NCBI RefSeq assembly: GCF_051020975.1
Contig: NC_135037.1
Coordinates: 6,510,001 to 6,574,000, forward strand
DNA length: 64,000 nt
Direction of reading: 5' to 3'
DNA from: Osmia lignaria lignaria
Taxonomy: Eukaryota; Arthropoda; Insecta; Hymenoptera; Megachilidae
Shown here piece after piece: positions 13,575 through 25,430 of the stretch. The number at the start of each line of letters is the position of its first letter. Within the stretch, counting starts at the first letter, position 1. The notes under the pieces were generated by a model. It saw only the letters and a program-made list of their open reading frames with translations, searched no databases and was not told where the DNA came from. The position numbers were made by a program, and so were the translations under genes.

Positions 13575-13789
13575 TTAACCCTCAGCCGGAATACTGGGTC
13601 GCTGTGTTTTATTGCAAAAAAGTTTCAATATTTTATTTAATATTTTATTTCATTTTATTTTTATTTAAATTGTTAGATATTAAATTAAAAGGTTTAATGA
13701 ATATCTCCGAATTTTTTTAGATTTTCTGAAGCCTAGAATATATAAAATCAGGCCCGAAATGAAAAAGAACATTGCCAACGAAGGGTTAA
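13575..13789. mobile_element. TTAA-flanked miniature element (piggyBac-like)
   Basis: The element begins TTAACCCTCAGCCGGAAT and ends with the reverse complement of TTAACCCTTCGTTGGCAAT. The ends pair imperfectly over about 18 bases. A TTAA at both outer edges is the piggyBac-type target. The 215-base interior is AT-rich and repetitive (a TATTTTATTT run) without coding sequence. The end sequence differs from the other TTAA families here, so it is probably a separate family. Confidence 0.55.
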
Positions 13790-14869
13790 AAATTACCTTA
13801 ACTTTTTTTCTTTGGAGAATTTGGAGAATTTTCATTAATTTTTAAAATTGTGACGACTCAAGTCTCATAATTTAAATTTTTCTCAAATCTTGGGTCATTT
13901 TCACCCTTCCCTAAGGAAACCCACACGCTTATTATTACAGATAAAATGAAATATGGCCTCTTATAAATAGTACCCGAAATCCCATGACTTTTCTTTTGTG
14001 CTTGACTCGGATTTGTGAGTACATATTGAACTTGATCCCATCTTTACCGAGGTCTTGACTCGCCACGTGCCTCGGAACCGGTTCCATTTCTTCGGGACCA
14101 GACAGGAGGTCCACTTCGTTGAAAAAATACTTCTACGTATTCTGTTTGCGAACAAACCTCCCTTCGATCGATCTTTCGTCGCTTTCGAACGACCAGAGGG
14201 ACGAGAAGGGTTGTCGAACACGCCCCGAACGTTCGAACGCGTGCTTTCTGTGGTGTTTCAGGGACTAATAGAGTCTGTAAACGTTCCTCGTGATCGATCT
14301 TTCCTCTGTTAACGCTGAAAAGTTTCTTGCTGCATGAGAGGATCAAAGGTGACCCAAAGGATTTTACTGTGTTTGAGGATGAGACACTCTGTGAAGGGTT
14401 TAGGTTAATTTAAACACTTGACAAATGGAAGTTGGAATCATTTGCCAACTGAAGACATTTTGTTTTCGTCCAAAGTTTCGTTACTTTTACTATCGATTTA
14501 CAAGAATTTGCAGAAATTCTTTTTCTTGTGTAAAAAATTCCCGCACTTTTTCTGTATTTTATTTTTTTCCCGCAATTTTCTGTTTTATTAGGTGAAGTAT
14601 ATATATGCATTCGCAAGTCTTTTTCTTGCTCTACAAACCTATCTGCTTCAATTTTTCGAATTAATTAATTTTAATCAATTTTCAGGCTTTTGAAATAGAA
14701 GTTCCAGGAGGCAAAAAAATTCATTTTCGACATCTGCTCCTAATACTTTGCAAAGTGATTTGTTGAATTAATATTATTTTTCTTCTTCTATTTTTTTGAC
14801 GATTTATTAAAATGGTCTTTAAATTTGACCAATCACTTCTTTTATGCATTCCCGATTACCTTAACCGTT

Positions 14870-15130
14870 TATTTATGCCGTAATTTACGAGGACGGGTGT
14901 GTTAAATGCATTCCGGCCTGTATCGCATCCATACGGGGTAATTAACGTAATTAATAGGCGAGTTCGACGAATGCATTGCATAGCGGGTGTATGCAAAAAG
15001 CAATTTACCGTGTTGCTGAAAACAAAGCGGCAGCTTATAAATATTTAATTCAAGATGAGGCAACAGAATCGCCGTATCGCATGAAAGCTTTTGTAATAAT
15101 CGCCGTATAATTCGGCTTAATTTAAATTGA
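14870..15130. promoter_or_regulatory. Possible enhancer: homeodomain-type motif cluster
   Basis: The segment has two TAATTA cores ten bases apart (GGTAATTAACGTAATTAATA), TTTATG/TTTATT words, several ATGCAT/ATGCAAA words and TTAATTTAAATTGAAT. It stands between AT-only and GC-rich DNA. Motif density is the only evidence; no factor or target is assigned. Confidence 0.22.
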
Positions 15131-15892
15131 ATAAATGCCGAATGTCCTTTAGAGGAAGGGAAAATTTTCATAAGCAAAAAACAATGTATAATATTATCAA
15201 AACGAGGACAGCGAATGAAAATCATTGCTACGAGTAGAAATGACAGATAAACAAAACTGTTATTTCAATTTCATCAAATTCATCCGAAATACGAAACGCG
15301 TATTTCCTCCCTCCGGCGTTTCATAAAATTATTAATTTAGATCCCATCTTAATTGGTATTCGCCGAAAACAAATTTCTCCTCCGTGTTTCTCGTTTCCAC
15401 CAAAAATCACGTACGGACACAAATACCGGATGTATCTAGAGGGGAAACAACCCCGAAAGCAGTTTGACCGTCGCGATTTAATCGACGGCGTGGCGGTACA
15501 ACGGTCATATCCGGTTTCCACGGTACGTAAAAAGATCGACGGATAAGGGAGGCCAATAATAAAATAATGGCAGTCGCACGCGATATCCGGAGTCGCGTGC
15601 ACGAGTACCGGTCTCGAGGAAATTATTTCTTCGTTTCACGTGCGAACCAGCTTCGTATCGAAGGGGATGATCTACCACGGCCAAGGGAAAATTACTTGGA
15701 ACAGACTGCGGCTGCTATTCACCTGGATGATAGATTCCTTGGCGAATAAAGAAGTAAAGCTTCCATTTATTGGTCTCCCTTAAAATCGTTGGAACCTGAT
15801 GACCGGTTGTTTCGTTGCCGTTCTTCCATATTACGATGGATTCCAGTCGATGATACTTGAATTCTAGGAAAACTAGAATTCACCGTTCACTT

Positions 15893-16062
15893 TCAACCCT
15901 CGTGCATCGTTTGGGTTAAATTGACTGGAAATGAATATTAAATTTTAGAATTTTGAAATTTAGATAGCTTCTTAGAACCGTTTTACCAAATTTGTATAAA
16001 AATACTAAGAATTTTGCGATGTTTAAAAATGTTCAGGATGGCAACAATCCAGGAAGGGTTAA
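15893..16062. mobile_element. Probable degraded TTAA miniature element
   Basis: The left end reads CAACCCTCGTGCATCGTTTG (the TTAA is mutated to TCAA) and the right end is the reverse complement of TTAACCCTTCCTGGATTGTT. End pairing is only partial. The interior is AT-rich, and a short GGGTTAAATTGAC stretch follows the left end. The length and ends fit the other TTAA elements, but decay makes the limits uncertain. Confidence 0.35.
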
Positions 16063-16534
16063 TTTATCCATTAGTGTCAATGAAATTTTTCAATTTTTAG
16101 ACGATCGCCAACGGGATCGTAAAGTCGGCGTATCGCGGCAAATTACCCACGGCGTTGGTTATTATCCGAAATTGAATATACAAAAGCATCTGGTGCGGTG
16201 TGCAACGCCGACAGGAAGTAACAGAGCTACCCCTCGAGCGTACTACGCTCCGCTTCATGCATGATATTGGAATCCCTCCGACGGAACCTCGTTTACCGAG
16301 ACTCTCATTAAACATTCGCATAAATCTGCTCGTTTCTGCCTTGCTGCAACGTGTTTTCTTTCCACGACATGTCGCCACCCCCTTTTCCTACCCCTTCTTC
16401 GCGCGATAAAACTTAGCTTATTGGTACGAGCTACTGCAAAAGAGGAGAATTTTCTAAATAAAAAGAACAGAACACTATTATAATTAAAATTTTTTTTTTT
16501 CTAAATCTACGAAACAGCGCGTTCCTTTTGTGTA

Positions 16535-16850
16535 TTATAGAATTCTTGTTGCTTTAGATAAATGTTTGCCTTCCAAACAGAGATTGCATCTTTATGCATG
16601 ACGGTGCATCGTGCCATTACACGAAGACTGTCACCAAGTTTGATCATGTAATAAACTTATGAACTATAGCAAAAAAAAGGATCAATGCACCATAATCATA
16701 AGGCAGAGGCTGATTAAAAGGCTTCTTAAAGTGTGGTATCACGATGAAGAGATAAAAACTATTGTAAAAGATTAATTGACAGTATGCCATACAGGGTATG
16801 CACACGAAATATCAATTATAATGTACAATCTTATTTATAAGATTTCTTGT
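16535..16850 (+). pseudogene. Degenerate Tc1-like transposase, C-terminal half
   Basis: Conceptual translation recovers Tc1/mariner-family transposase segments in order but in shifting frames. First comes ILVALDKCLPSKQR, like the stretch before the second catalytic aspartate. Next is DCIFMHDGASCHYTK (about 16584-16628), matching the family motif around the second Asp, usually QDGAPCHTAK. Then comes LIKRLLKVWYHDEEIKTIVK (about 16710-16770), and after a one-base shift RLIDSMPYRV, the usual C-terminal block. There are in-frame stops and at least two frameshifts, and the segment that should hold the DLNPIE motif with the third acidic residue is missing. The N-terminal DNA-binding part and first Asp are not found upstream. 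This is a dead, internally deleted copy. Family assignment is by recognised motif; no search was run. Confidence 0.72.
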
Positions 16851-18147
16851 TGGTAAAACATTTCTGAGTATAGTTTTGCCAATAGCATACAGAGTGCTTC
16901 AAAATAATATTATCTATCATTATGCAAAAGCTGATTAAAATTTGAGTATCAATTAGGAAGCTCTTCTTGTTAATATCTATTATTTGGAATATTCCAAAAT
17001 GGCACTTGGTCTAATTAATCTTGCTAATTGTGAGTTTCCTGTGCAATTTTGTAACTGTTATTTGTGATCCATTTAAGAACTAGTTAAAGCCAGGAAGTGA
17101 TGACCAGGAAGTGATGTCTACCTATTATGGCAGAACCGTTCTCGAAGAGATGCATCATAGCTAAGGTAAGATTGCTTTAAGTTAATTGCATGCTTTTTTT
17201 ACAATTCGATTTCAATCACACTTTGATTGTTCTTCAACTATTATGTGGTCTGTCTTAAAAGTAATAAGATTGATTTTTTTTTTAAATAAGAGTCTTCCAT
17301 CTTGTTTCCAATTTATATTGAAACTAGGTATAACCCGCTCTTCCCTCGCATATTTAGAACCCGTATCTGAATAAAGAACAGCGAATGAAAAAGAAAGAGG
17401 AGGAAGAAACTTCTTCCTCTTTTTCACTCGCTGTTCTTTTTTATTTCTCTCAGGTTTAGTGTCCATGCGGACACATTACGTATCGTTGAGGGAATGCGCG
17501 CGCAGCTAAAACGTGCGACCAATAGACTTTCTGTAGAAAAATTGAAACCTCTATAACTTTTGACGACGACGTATAGAGCGTATCTCTAACCCTAGTAGTC
17601 CTCAAGTTGAAAAGTGACACAGACGGATGTCTTTGCGCTTTATATATATAATAATAAAGATGAAAAAGTTAGTATAGATTTAGTCTATAATTTCTTCAGG
17701 TGCAATATTTTCATGACAAAAAGATACAAAATTAATTACATCCAGTATAATTTAAAGTATTAACAACGAAGTATACCAACGAAGGTTCTTAATAAGCGAA
17801 GAAGATTCTTTTATAGTTCAAGTTTAATACCGTGCCTTTACGGGAGAACAGTTTAATTTATACACCTTTCTGAAAAAGTTTCCGGGTAAATATGAATTTT
17901 TCATAAAGAGGATCGGCGGGAAGTTTCATTTCGAAATTGTACCATTAGTGCGCGAATCGGCGTGGTCAATTTATTAGCGCACACATGCACGGTTCGTTTT
18001 ATTAAAACAAACGGATGCTCGAAGATAATTGAAAATTTTCACCGATCTGTAAATACGTTTATAAAACGTTCCCATAACGAATCTGCAGTATCGATGAAAC
18101 ACAAATTCGGTCGAAGTACAATAATTGAATAGGTGATTAAGAATCTA
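16851..18147. other. No gene seen; short palindrome and duplicated word
   Basis: A perfect 16-base palindrome TTTGGAATATTCCAAA lies at 16983-16998. A tandem CCAGGAAGTGATG pair lies at 17091-17117. A strong acceptor-like tract TTCTTTTTTATTTCTCTCAG ends at about 17456 but is followed by stops and no donor. The hairpin at 17376-17436 is listed separately. Confidence 0.5.
17376..17436. repeat. Long hairpin, 61 bases
   Basis: GAACAGCGAATGAAAAAGA at 17376 pairs with TTTTTCACTCGCTGTTC at the right end. The stem continues with interruptions through AAGAGGAGGAAG and CTTCTTCCTC. The stem of roughly 25 base pairs and small loop resemble a precursor-microRNA fold in size, but no known mature microRNA sequence is recognised. 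It could equally be an inverted duplication. Confidence 0.6.
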
Positions 18148-18531
18148 CACTAGTGGAATTAATTCTGGACACTTTTAAATTTTTACTTAAATTTCGCATT
18201 TATTCAAATTATTGAATATATAATTATTTATATTTTATATTCTAATCATTGTTTTCTAATTTTACGTCGTCGCTTTATAAAAGAATCAATAGAAGAGGTA
18301 GAAAAAAATTAATATTTCGTTGGATATCCTTTCATCCTGTGATTGGCTACTTCACATCAGGCGCAAAAATCATTTACAAACCAAATCATGTGAAAATATT
18401 AAGTATAAACATTATAGATTACGATAAAAATATTACGGTATCAATTTAGGGTAGCAGAACATCCATTTTCTGCACAAATATGAAATAAAAAATATTTTTA
18501 TTCAAAGTGTCTAGAATTAATTCCACCGGTG
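18148..18531. mobile_element. TA-flanked Tc1/mariner-type element, 29 bp inverted repeats
   Basis: The left end CACTAGTGGAATTAATTCTG and the right end, in reverse complement CACCGGTGGAATTAATTCTA, match over about 28 bases with three differences. TA dinucleotides flank both ends (18146-18147 and 18532-18533), as in Tc1/mariner insertions. The 384-base body has a 66-codon frame (18249-18449) without transposase motifs that I can recognise, so it is non-autonomous. The clean termini suggest a fairly young copy compared with its neighbours. Confidence 0.8.
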
Positions 18532-18699
18532 TAAATGCAACGTACAAAAATAGTCTGTGAAAGCCTCAATTTCTTTGTCAGTTGTGACATTGTATAACGG
18601 AGGCAATTTTCAGACCTCTTATCAAGCCTCCCTAGTCCAGGAATCTTTTAATACACCTAAGGGGTATAGTAGAGTCGGGTGTGATTAGCCAACGAAAAT

Positions 18700-18860
18700 T
18701 GCGTACCGGCACGCAGGGTAATTAAGTAATTAACGATCTGGCGCAGCAGGTGCCGTCTTTAACCTAGGACCGACTAGTTTTACGCTCGGTAGGCGGCGAT
18801 TTCAAATGTAAACGAGAGTAACGCTAATTGGAAGCTTCGTAACACGTGGCAAGCTACGTC
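18700..18860. promoter_or_regulatory. Possible enhancer: paired TAATTA plus CAGGTG
   Basis: GGTAATTAAGTAATTAACG provides two homeodomain cores in tandem. CAGCAGGTGCCG, 25 bases on, provides an E-box of the CAGGTG type. The layout resembles the cluster at 14870 but shares no longer homology. Confidence 0.2.
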
Positions 18861-20104
18861 CACGAGAGTGTCATTACGGAATTGCTGAAGTCGCGAGGTA
18901 GCTCCCCTGATATTCCGCCACTTTGAAGTCCCGCAGGACTTCTCGTGCCCGTTACTGCTGTTTGCCTGGTAAAATTAACGGAAACTTATTCTCCTTCTTC
19001 CGTGTTCCTTACTTCTGCCTTCATCCTCTCAATTCACCACCCCTTTTCTATTTCCATCCCCCTACGATTCGGTTACGTTCTACCCCATCTTACCCGATCC
19101 CCGTGATTTCATCCCCTCCCACCATCCTTCGAACTTTCCTACGCTTTCGTGCCTTCGTTCCCGTTCGCTGAACGAATCCCATCCGCTTCGTTTGTTCAAT
19201 CGATATAACAAAGTGCCAATTAAGTGGCCGGTCAAACTTTTCGACGATAATGAGGGAGAAAATTAGAGAGGACGGGAAGAGAGAGGCTGTAATAAGCAGT
19301 CCAAGGGGATACTTTTTGATGCAATTAGGACCGTGACGGGTTTAACGGGCCACGACTGTTCAACGTTGACCGGAGAGGAGCTACTTCGAAGAATTAATCA
19401 CGGGAGAAACTCACGGGCCACTGGGAGAAAAACTTTTTAAAGGGTGACGAAAAATCGACGATCATCTCCATTCGAAAAGCACCCTCCTTTTATTATAGAA
19501 ATATTATTCGAAACAAAATTCGTGAAGGACCTTTGCCTTCGGTGTATATTTGTTTTTTGTAACGAAAGGGTTAAAAACGTGTGGTCGGCCTCGTTCGCAG
19601 GTGTCGTTGCATTTTAAAGAGTTTCTTCGGTCGCGCTCGGGATGCCTTCGACAAACGAACGTGGATTTCTTATCCACGCGAACGATCGCGGTCGAATACC
19701 GAATGGCGAACAAAGCATTCCGGCTATTCCGTCATTGCTGGCCCGTGAACCCTAATTGTGGTTCCCATGGTACCCGAAAACATACCGCCAAGTCATCGTG
19801 AATGAGTTTCGTCCGCCGGAAGGAATCCGATGCGCATGGCTACGCGGAGAACGAACCGAAACGATCGGATCGGATCGGCTCCGGAACGGTAACAGATCGT
19901 CGTAAGATTAATCGTTAGCAAACGAGAAACTAGTCCCCTTATCGTGATATTCAAACGATTTTCTCTCCTTATCTCGATTCAAATTAATTTTGCCGTTGGA
20001 CGATTTTTATGAAGATTTGAAAAAAATAAAGATTAGAGTTAAATGGACGAATAATTCTACTTGATAAAAATAAAAAAAGGTTGTAATTGTTCTTCTTTTA
20101 GAGG
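18861..20104. other. No gene seen
   Basis: A CT-rich tract at 18990-19160 mirrors the bias at 11240. A (GGATC)-type run GGATCGGATCGG lies at about 19867. A GAAAGGGTTAA at 19564-19574 could be a lone TTAA-element end. Confidence 0.5.
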
Positions 20105-20400
20105 AACTTCTTAATTAGAATTCTACAGCGTCACATAACTTCATTCAAAAGTGCAGAAGAGAGAGAACGTACCAATAAAAATTCCACTATGTCACTTAAC
20201 TTCGTCCAAAAAGCAAGGGAATAAAAGAAATTCCCAATCAAAATTTCTCGAAGTCACATAACTTCATTCGGAAAGTACGGAGAGCAAAAAGTGCTTCCAA
20301 TCGAGATTCTACAAACCCTCATGACTTCAACCAGAAAGCACATAGAATAAAAGAAGCAGCCAATTAAAATTCTACAAGCTCTAAACTTCGTTCAAAGACC
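20105..20400. repeat. Degenerate five-unit tandem repeat, period ~60
   Basis: About five units share AATTAAAATTCTACAA followed by GTCACATAACTTCATTC and AAAGCA-type sequence. For example, TCACATAACTTCATTC occurs twice exactly, and TCACTTAACTTCGTCC and CTCATGACTTCAACC are variants. Units diverge by roughly a quarter of positions by eye. Confidence 0.7.
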
Positions 20401-23400
20401 AACAAAAATAATTTCAGAGAAAACAAAAAATAGGAACGAAGAGATCATCCATCAATGTATCATTTTTAATTATCCAATTAACGATCTTGAAGTCTACAAG
20501 ATTCATTAGAGGCATTATTTGTGTACGAAGAAGATCTTCATTGAAAGTCAGGAGAGACGTGGAAAATAAAGCCGGCGCAAAACTCAGGACTTTCGAACAC
20601 GCTTTTTACCATTCCCGGTGCACCGGTTCCGTCGTCACGAACCGAGCGCGGATCCCGCGATGAATTTTCACTTCCGGCCCGTGGAGGGCGGTTCAAAGGT
20701 CCCGGATCTGCTCACCCCCCGTTCACGATTCCGTCGCCCTGTTCTCTGTCGTTGCAGAGAGAAGAGTCGTCGCACGACCACTTGTTGCTATCCTTCGATC
20801 CATCCACACGACATCCAACCCTTCTTTCCCTTTCATCCTCCTCGTTTGTCCTCTGGCTATCTCTCTGCCCTTTCTTCCCTCTCTTGCCTCTTTTTCCTTT
20901 TCTTTCGGATTAAAGAGTCCGTCTTACTCCGGTTTCTTATCGGATTCTTACACTGAAAACGGTTTTCGACGATTCTTTTTTCTCGATATCCTTATTTGTC
21001 GAGTAAGGAAATTAAAGGATTCTTTTTCTTTGGTTTATTTCAGCTGGAAAAATTGCAATATTAAAAAAATTCCAACGTATTAAATAAGTAAGAAAATGTG
21101 CCATCAACAGTGAATAAATTGTGTCGCACTGTTTTCAAACATCGGAGAAACCTGTACTTTTACCTGTTGCTGAAGCGAGATTCGTTCGCTCTCTCTGTTT
21201 CAACCCTTATTTCCGTGAGAAATCAATAGCAAACATGGAGAATTATCAATGTACGAAGTTCGATCACCAACAACACCGGTCGTTGCTTAATGATGCTCGA
21301 TGAATGGCATTTCTGCCGCTCATTGAGTGCTCGCGCAGATGTTCCTCGAGAGAATTGGATATTGGAAATCGGCGGAGTAGGTACTTGGTTCCGGCAAATT
21401 GAAGACTCGACCGGTGAATAAATACCGGAAATTCGATGAATCATATTCATTCGTCGAACGGGTTCTCTTCTCTTTAAATTAAAAAAAAAATTGCCCCGAT
21501 CACATTGGATCCATTTTGCAATTAATTTTAATCACCGATCAAGAACAAAATAAATATGTACCTTTTTTTTCAATTGAAATACCAATATTTTAGCACAGTT
21601 GAAGAACAATTTTCACAAAATAGAAGGATCTTACGCTTGAAAATTTCCACGAAACAGAAAGTTCAATGATGAAATAGCAGATATTCGAAACGCCCAAAAA
21701 ATTAAAAAGAAATTTTCCTCATCAACCGTTCGCGCAGCGCAATTACTCGGAAACGAATAAAAGCGTTCAGAAAAATTCTAGAAACACTGGAAACAGATCG
21801 TCCCCGTCATTCGAGCGGTGAAAACGTCAAGAGAAAAAGCTTTTATCGACTTTCGAATGGTTCCAGGAAGAAGAGAACGTTAGCGGACGCTCGTAACAGA
21901 GAAAACAGCGTGTCGAACGCGTTTACGCGCGCTAGAGGGGAGGAAAAAAGGGCGGTCGCGGCGTTCAAAATCGAAGCGGAACCAGGCACGCGTCGACGAG
22001 AGTGTCGGTTCGTGTCTAACGATATTGCTGGCGCACCGAAATCGATGGTAAAGCAATTTGCCGGCGTTTACACGACATATTAATGCAATTTGCATGGGTC
22101 CGTGGTTCCGGCGACTGCTTCACACGCCAGCCGATTCAGCCGAATCCGCCTGCTTCTCGCAACCCCCTTTTGTCACTTTTATCGTCTCGTTTCGTGCGAA
22201 CGAACGTTGTCCTCCGATTGCGATGTCCGAGTCGAATCACGTAGGAAAAGCGTGAAATTTATGGCGTTTGCAAAGCCGCGATTCGTAGCACCTACCACGA
22301 GGAACGTGAAAATTATACGCCCTTTGCTACGAGGAAACGATGTCGTTCGTGTAGTTAGCATAAGTCTACTCGAAAAGAACTTCGGGGGTGAATAAATATA
22401 GTTTCAGAGATTATAGACTATAGAATGTAGAATAATTAATGCTACGATAGCAATTAAGATAGCAATTTTTTTTTAATGGCACTTTGCTTTATTAATATTT
22501 AATAAACCCTTTTCATTGTGATAAATTAATAAAAGAAAATTTTTTAATTCCTCGGTTCAAAGGAACTCATGACACTGATTAATCGAATGGTGATTCGTGA
22601 AATATTTTGATTTCATTCCATTGAAAAGAAAAAGTCGAGTGAAACAGAGAAAAGCGAACGAGCTTCTCGTTTCGTTAACCGTTCGAGTGTCATTAGGTCG
22701 ATGTATGCCGGCCCGTTGAAAATCGTCGAAATTTTAATCGCGAATCGCGCTATTTATTCGGCCTGCTGTTAGTCGCGGGTCGGCATTCAACAAACGCGAA
22801 AAACACGCGATCATTAACTCGACCGACCGACGAAAGTGGAAGTTTGCGCGCGTTTAAAACGCGCTTAATGACGCTCCACCTTTTCCGTTCCGTTCGAGTG
22901 TGTTTTTTAACGAGAGTTTTCAGCCGCGAAAACGTGTCTTTTAATTTTCACCGGCGAACTTGAGCGCCGTGAAAGCACGCCGGCAATGTTATTATAACCG
23001 AGGCTGTTTATAATCACCGGCAAAGAAGGTTTTTCTCGTAGAAAAGTGACGGAAGTGCGAACAGCGCTCTTCATAAACACTTCCTGTATAACATTGATTC
23101 AATTAGAACGATCAATGCGCGAATTGGAGTAATACCTAATTAAATTTCAAGTGGATCGATAAAAGTATCCTAGGAATAGGATGCTTCAACTTTTTCATTC
23201 GTAAAAGCGAGTGCTAATTAAGTTTATTCATCGTGTATTGTTAAATTTACGACACTGCTTCCTCTCTCAGCTTTAATATTTTAATGTCAACCTCGTATCA
23301 AAGACTTTTTTTCTGGCGAGGCATTCTAATAATTTGCGATTCTGCACAGACGCGAATAAAAACAAATAAAAACAGTATGAACATCCATGATGCATATGCC

Positions 23401-25412
23401 ATGAGAGAACGGAGTTAATGTAAATTAGTATCGCACTTTTATGCAAATGCCCTTTCATTTAGAATAAAACATTGCGAGAACATGGAGTGACTATTGAAAA
23501 AAAGTCGAAAATACGGGGTTGATGCGTCCGCTCTGATTTAATAGTAAATTGTGTAAATATGGAATCGTATAAATTGTGGAGGAACATCGTAATTGGATCG
23601 TTCAAGAAACAGAAACAAAAAGGAGATTCCATAAATTTTTAATTAATTCATATCAAGTTAATAACCCCAAACAAATGGTAGTTTGTAATTAGGGCACCAA
23701 GGTTCAACCCTCCATTCAAAAAATTTCTAAAAATGAATTAAAACATACTTTTTAGGATAAGAAAATTTGCATAAATAAAAATTCATGAGTTTCTTAAAAG
23801 AAAAAATCCCAAATGAAATATCTGACAAAAGATTTAATACCACCAGGTGTTTCCAAAGCACGCGTTTGTACATTTTCCGGAAATGCTACGGTACCTGACA
23901 TTTCTCGTCACGTTGGAAAGCAAAGTTGCTTTCGATGGAATTAATTTCCCGCGCATCGGCGGTTACAAGCTTAAAAAAGCGCGGCTTTTCGGTCCGCGCG
24001 ATCGTCCGCGGCTGACGTGACTTAAATTTACAGCGTACCTTCCCTTTTCGATTTTTTTCTTTTAAATACCTACCCTTTCGAGCCGATATTACGCCGTTCT
24101 CGGGGAGATGACGAGAACGGGCCGAAAGCGTTACAGGCGCGCGCGTCCTCCGTTGAAATTAATTGCCCATGAAATGAAACGGCTATTTTTATGGTGGCGA
24201 GGATGTCCAATTACGGGGGTGGTCTGGCTGAGCGCCGGCTGCGCCCGATCTACGAGCCAACGCCGCGTTTTTCGCAATTTCCTAGTCAACGCAGCAGGAT
24301 TGATTGCTCGCGCTAATGGAACGCACGCGCGAACGTTTCCGTATCAATGAAAAATTACGAACGATCGGCCCTGCCTAATCTGTATCCCTCTTTATCACGG
24401 ATCATTGGAAACCAGCCGGATTACCAGCATTTGTTTTCCAATGCAAACCGTACAAGCGGATTTCGATCGCTCCGTAACTCATATCGCGATGGAAAAAAAT
24501 CCCATCGAACACGACAGTTTTTTTTGTATTAATGATCTCCTTTTCTTATGTGATACGGACGTTTTTATTCACGAGTCATGGGATACTTTATGGTTTTAGA
24601 ATAAATCTGGATTAAAAGGCGAACAAAGTGTGCATCGGCTGTCGAATAAAACATGAGATATGACTTTCTGTCAGGAATCTTTTTAACGAATTATTTAATA
24701 AGGACAGAGAAGGAGCGGACTTTAAATTGCTTGTTACAATGCTCCACGAGTAATCCGACATAATTTACGCTGTTTTATGGAATGTTTAAAGTAGGAAATA
24801 TGGTGAGAATACGTGACCCCTAACAAGCAACAGGCGTTGCTAAATGCGGCGATTTATTCGGTGTCTGCGCGAATGCTATGGGGTTTTATCGCGTGATGAT
24901 AACGTAATTAGTTATCGTGTCCCTTCTGGTTGCTTAAGCAATCGCATTGCAAACGGCGAAATATTTGTATCAAGGAGGGAAGTTGTGGCGCGATGCAAGT
25001 TGCAGAAAATAACACTTTGTTTGAAAATTGTAGAAATAAGTCCTCGTAAAAGCATTAAAAATAAAAAGAAATTCACTATTAATCTTCAGCTGAGAATCTA
25101 ATTAAAAATCTCTGAACCCAAAAATAATATTTCTCTAAAATTTGTGCATAAATTTAATAAACTTAGAATTCCCATAAAATCGTTTGGAATGATTTCTAAA
25201 TTTTAACAGTGAATCAAATTTCAAAAAGACGAGGTGATCGTGGATCACCTAAAGAAGATGAAAGTTAAAGATTTACTAATAGCCAGATTAGAGACGAAGG
25301 CACTGGGTCGCTGGCGGTTACGCGAATGGAAAAGAGAAACAATGTAAACCGTCCAGGCCAACTAAAATCGCCGGGGGGTGTGCACGCGAGAGATTCGAGC
25401 CGGATGATTAAT
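20401..25412. other. No gene seen
   Basis: A strong acceptor-like CTGTTCTCTGTCGTTGCAG ends at 20758, but no donor follows within a usual exon length. GC-richer islands lie at 20610-20900, 21880-22380, 22680-23060 and 23870-24340. Frames in them are open on several frames at once and unrecognised. Confidence 0.5.
22083..22095. promoter_or_regulatory. POU-type double octamer site
   Basis: ATGCAATTTGCAT combines an ATGCAA half and an ATTTGCAT octamer in near-palindromic form, the kind of site bound by POU-domain factors. It lies in a GC-richer island (21880-22380). Another octamer ATTTGCAT is at 37607-37614 in a separate island. Function is inferred from the motif only. Confidence 0.25.
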
Positions 25413-25430
25413 CACCGTGTGCACACGGTG
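25413..25430. promoter_or_regulatory. Perfect 18-base palindrome
   Basis: CACCGTGTGCACACGGTG equals its own reverse complement over 18 bases. It sits in a GC-richer segment (25300-25450). About 170 bases upstream is another small hairpin, AGGTGATC-GTG-GATCACCT (25232-25250). A dimeric transcription-factor site is possible but not assigned. Confidence 0.5.

Noticed and set aside
20740..20910. Strong acceptor-like sequence ending at 20758
   Set aside because: The pyrimidine tract continues on both sides of the AG, and no donor follows at exon distance, so it is probably just CT-rich DNA.
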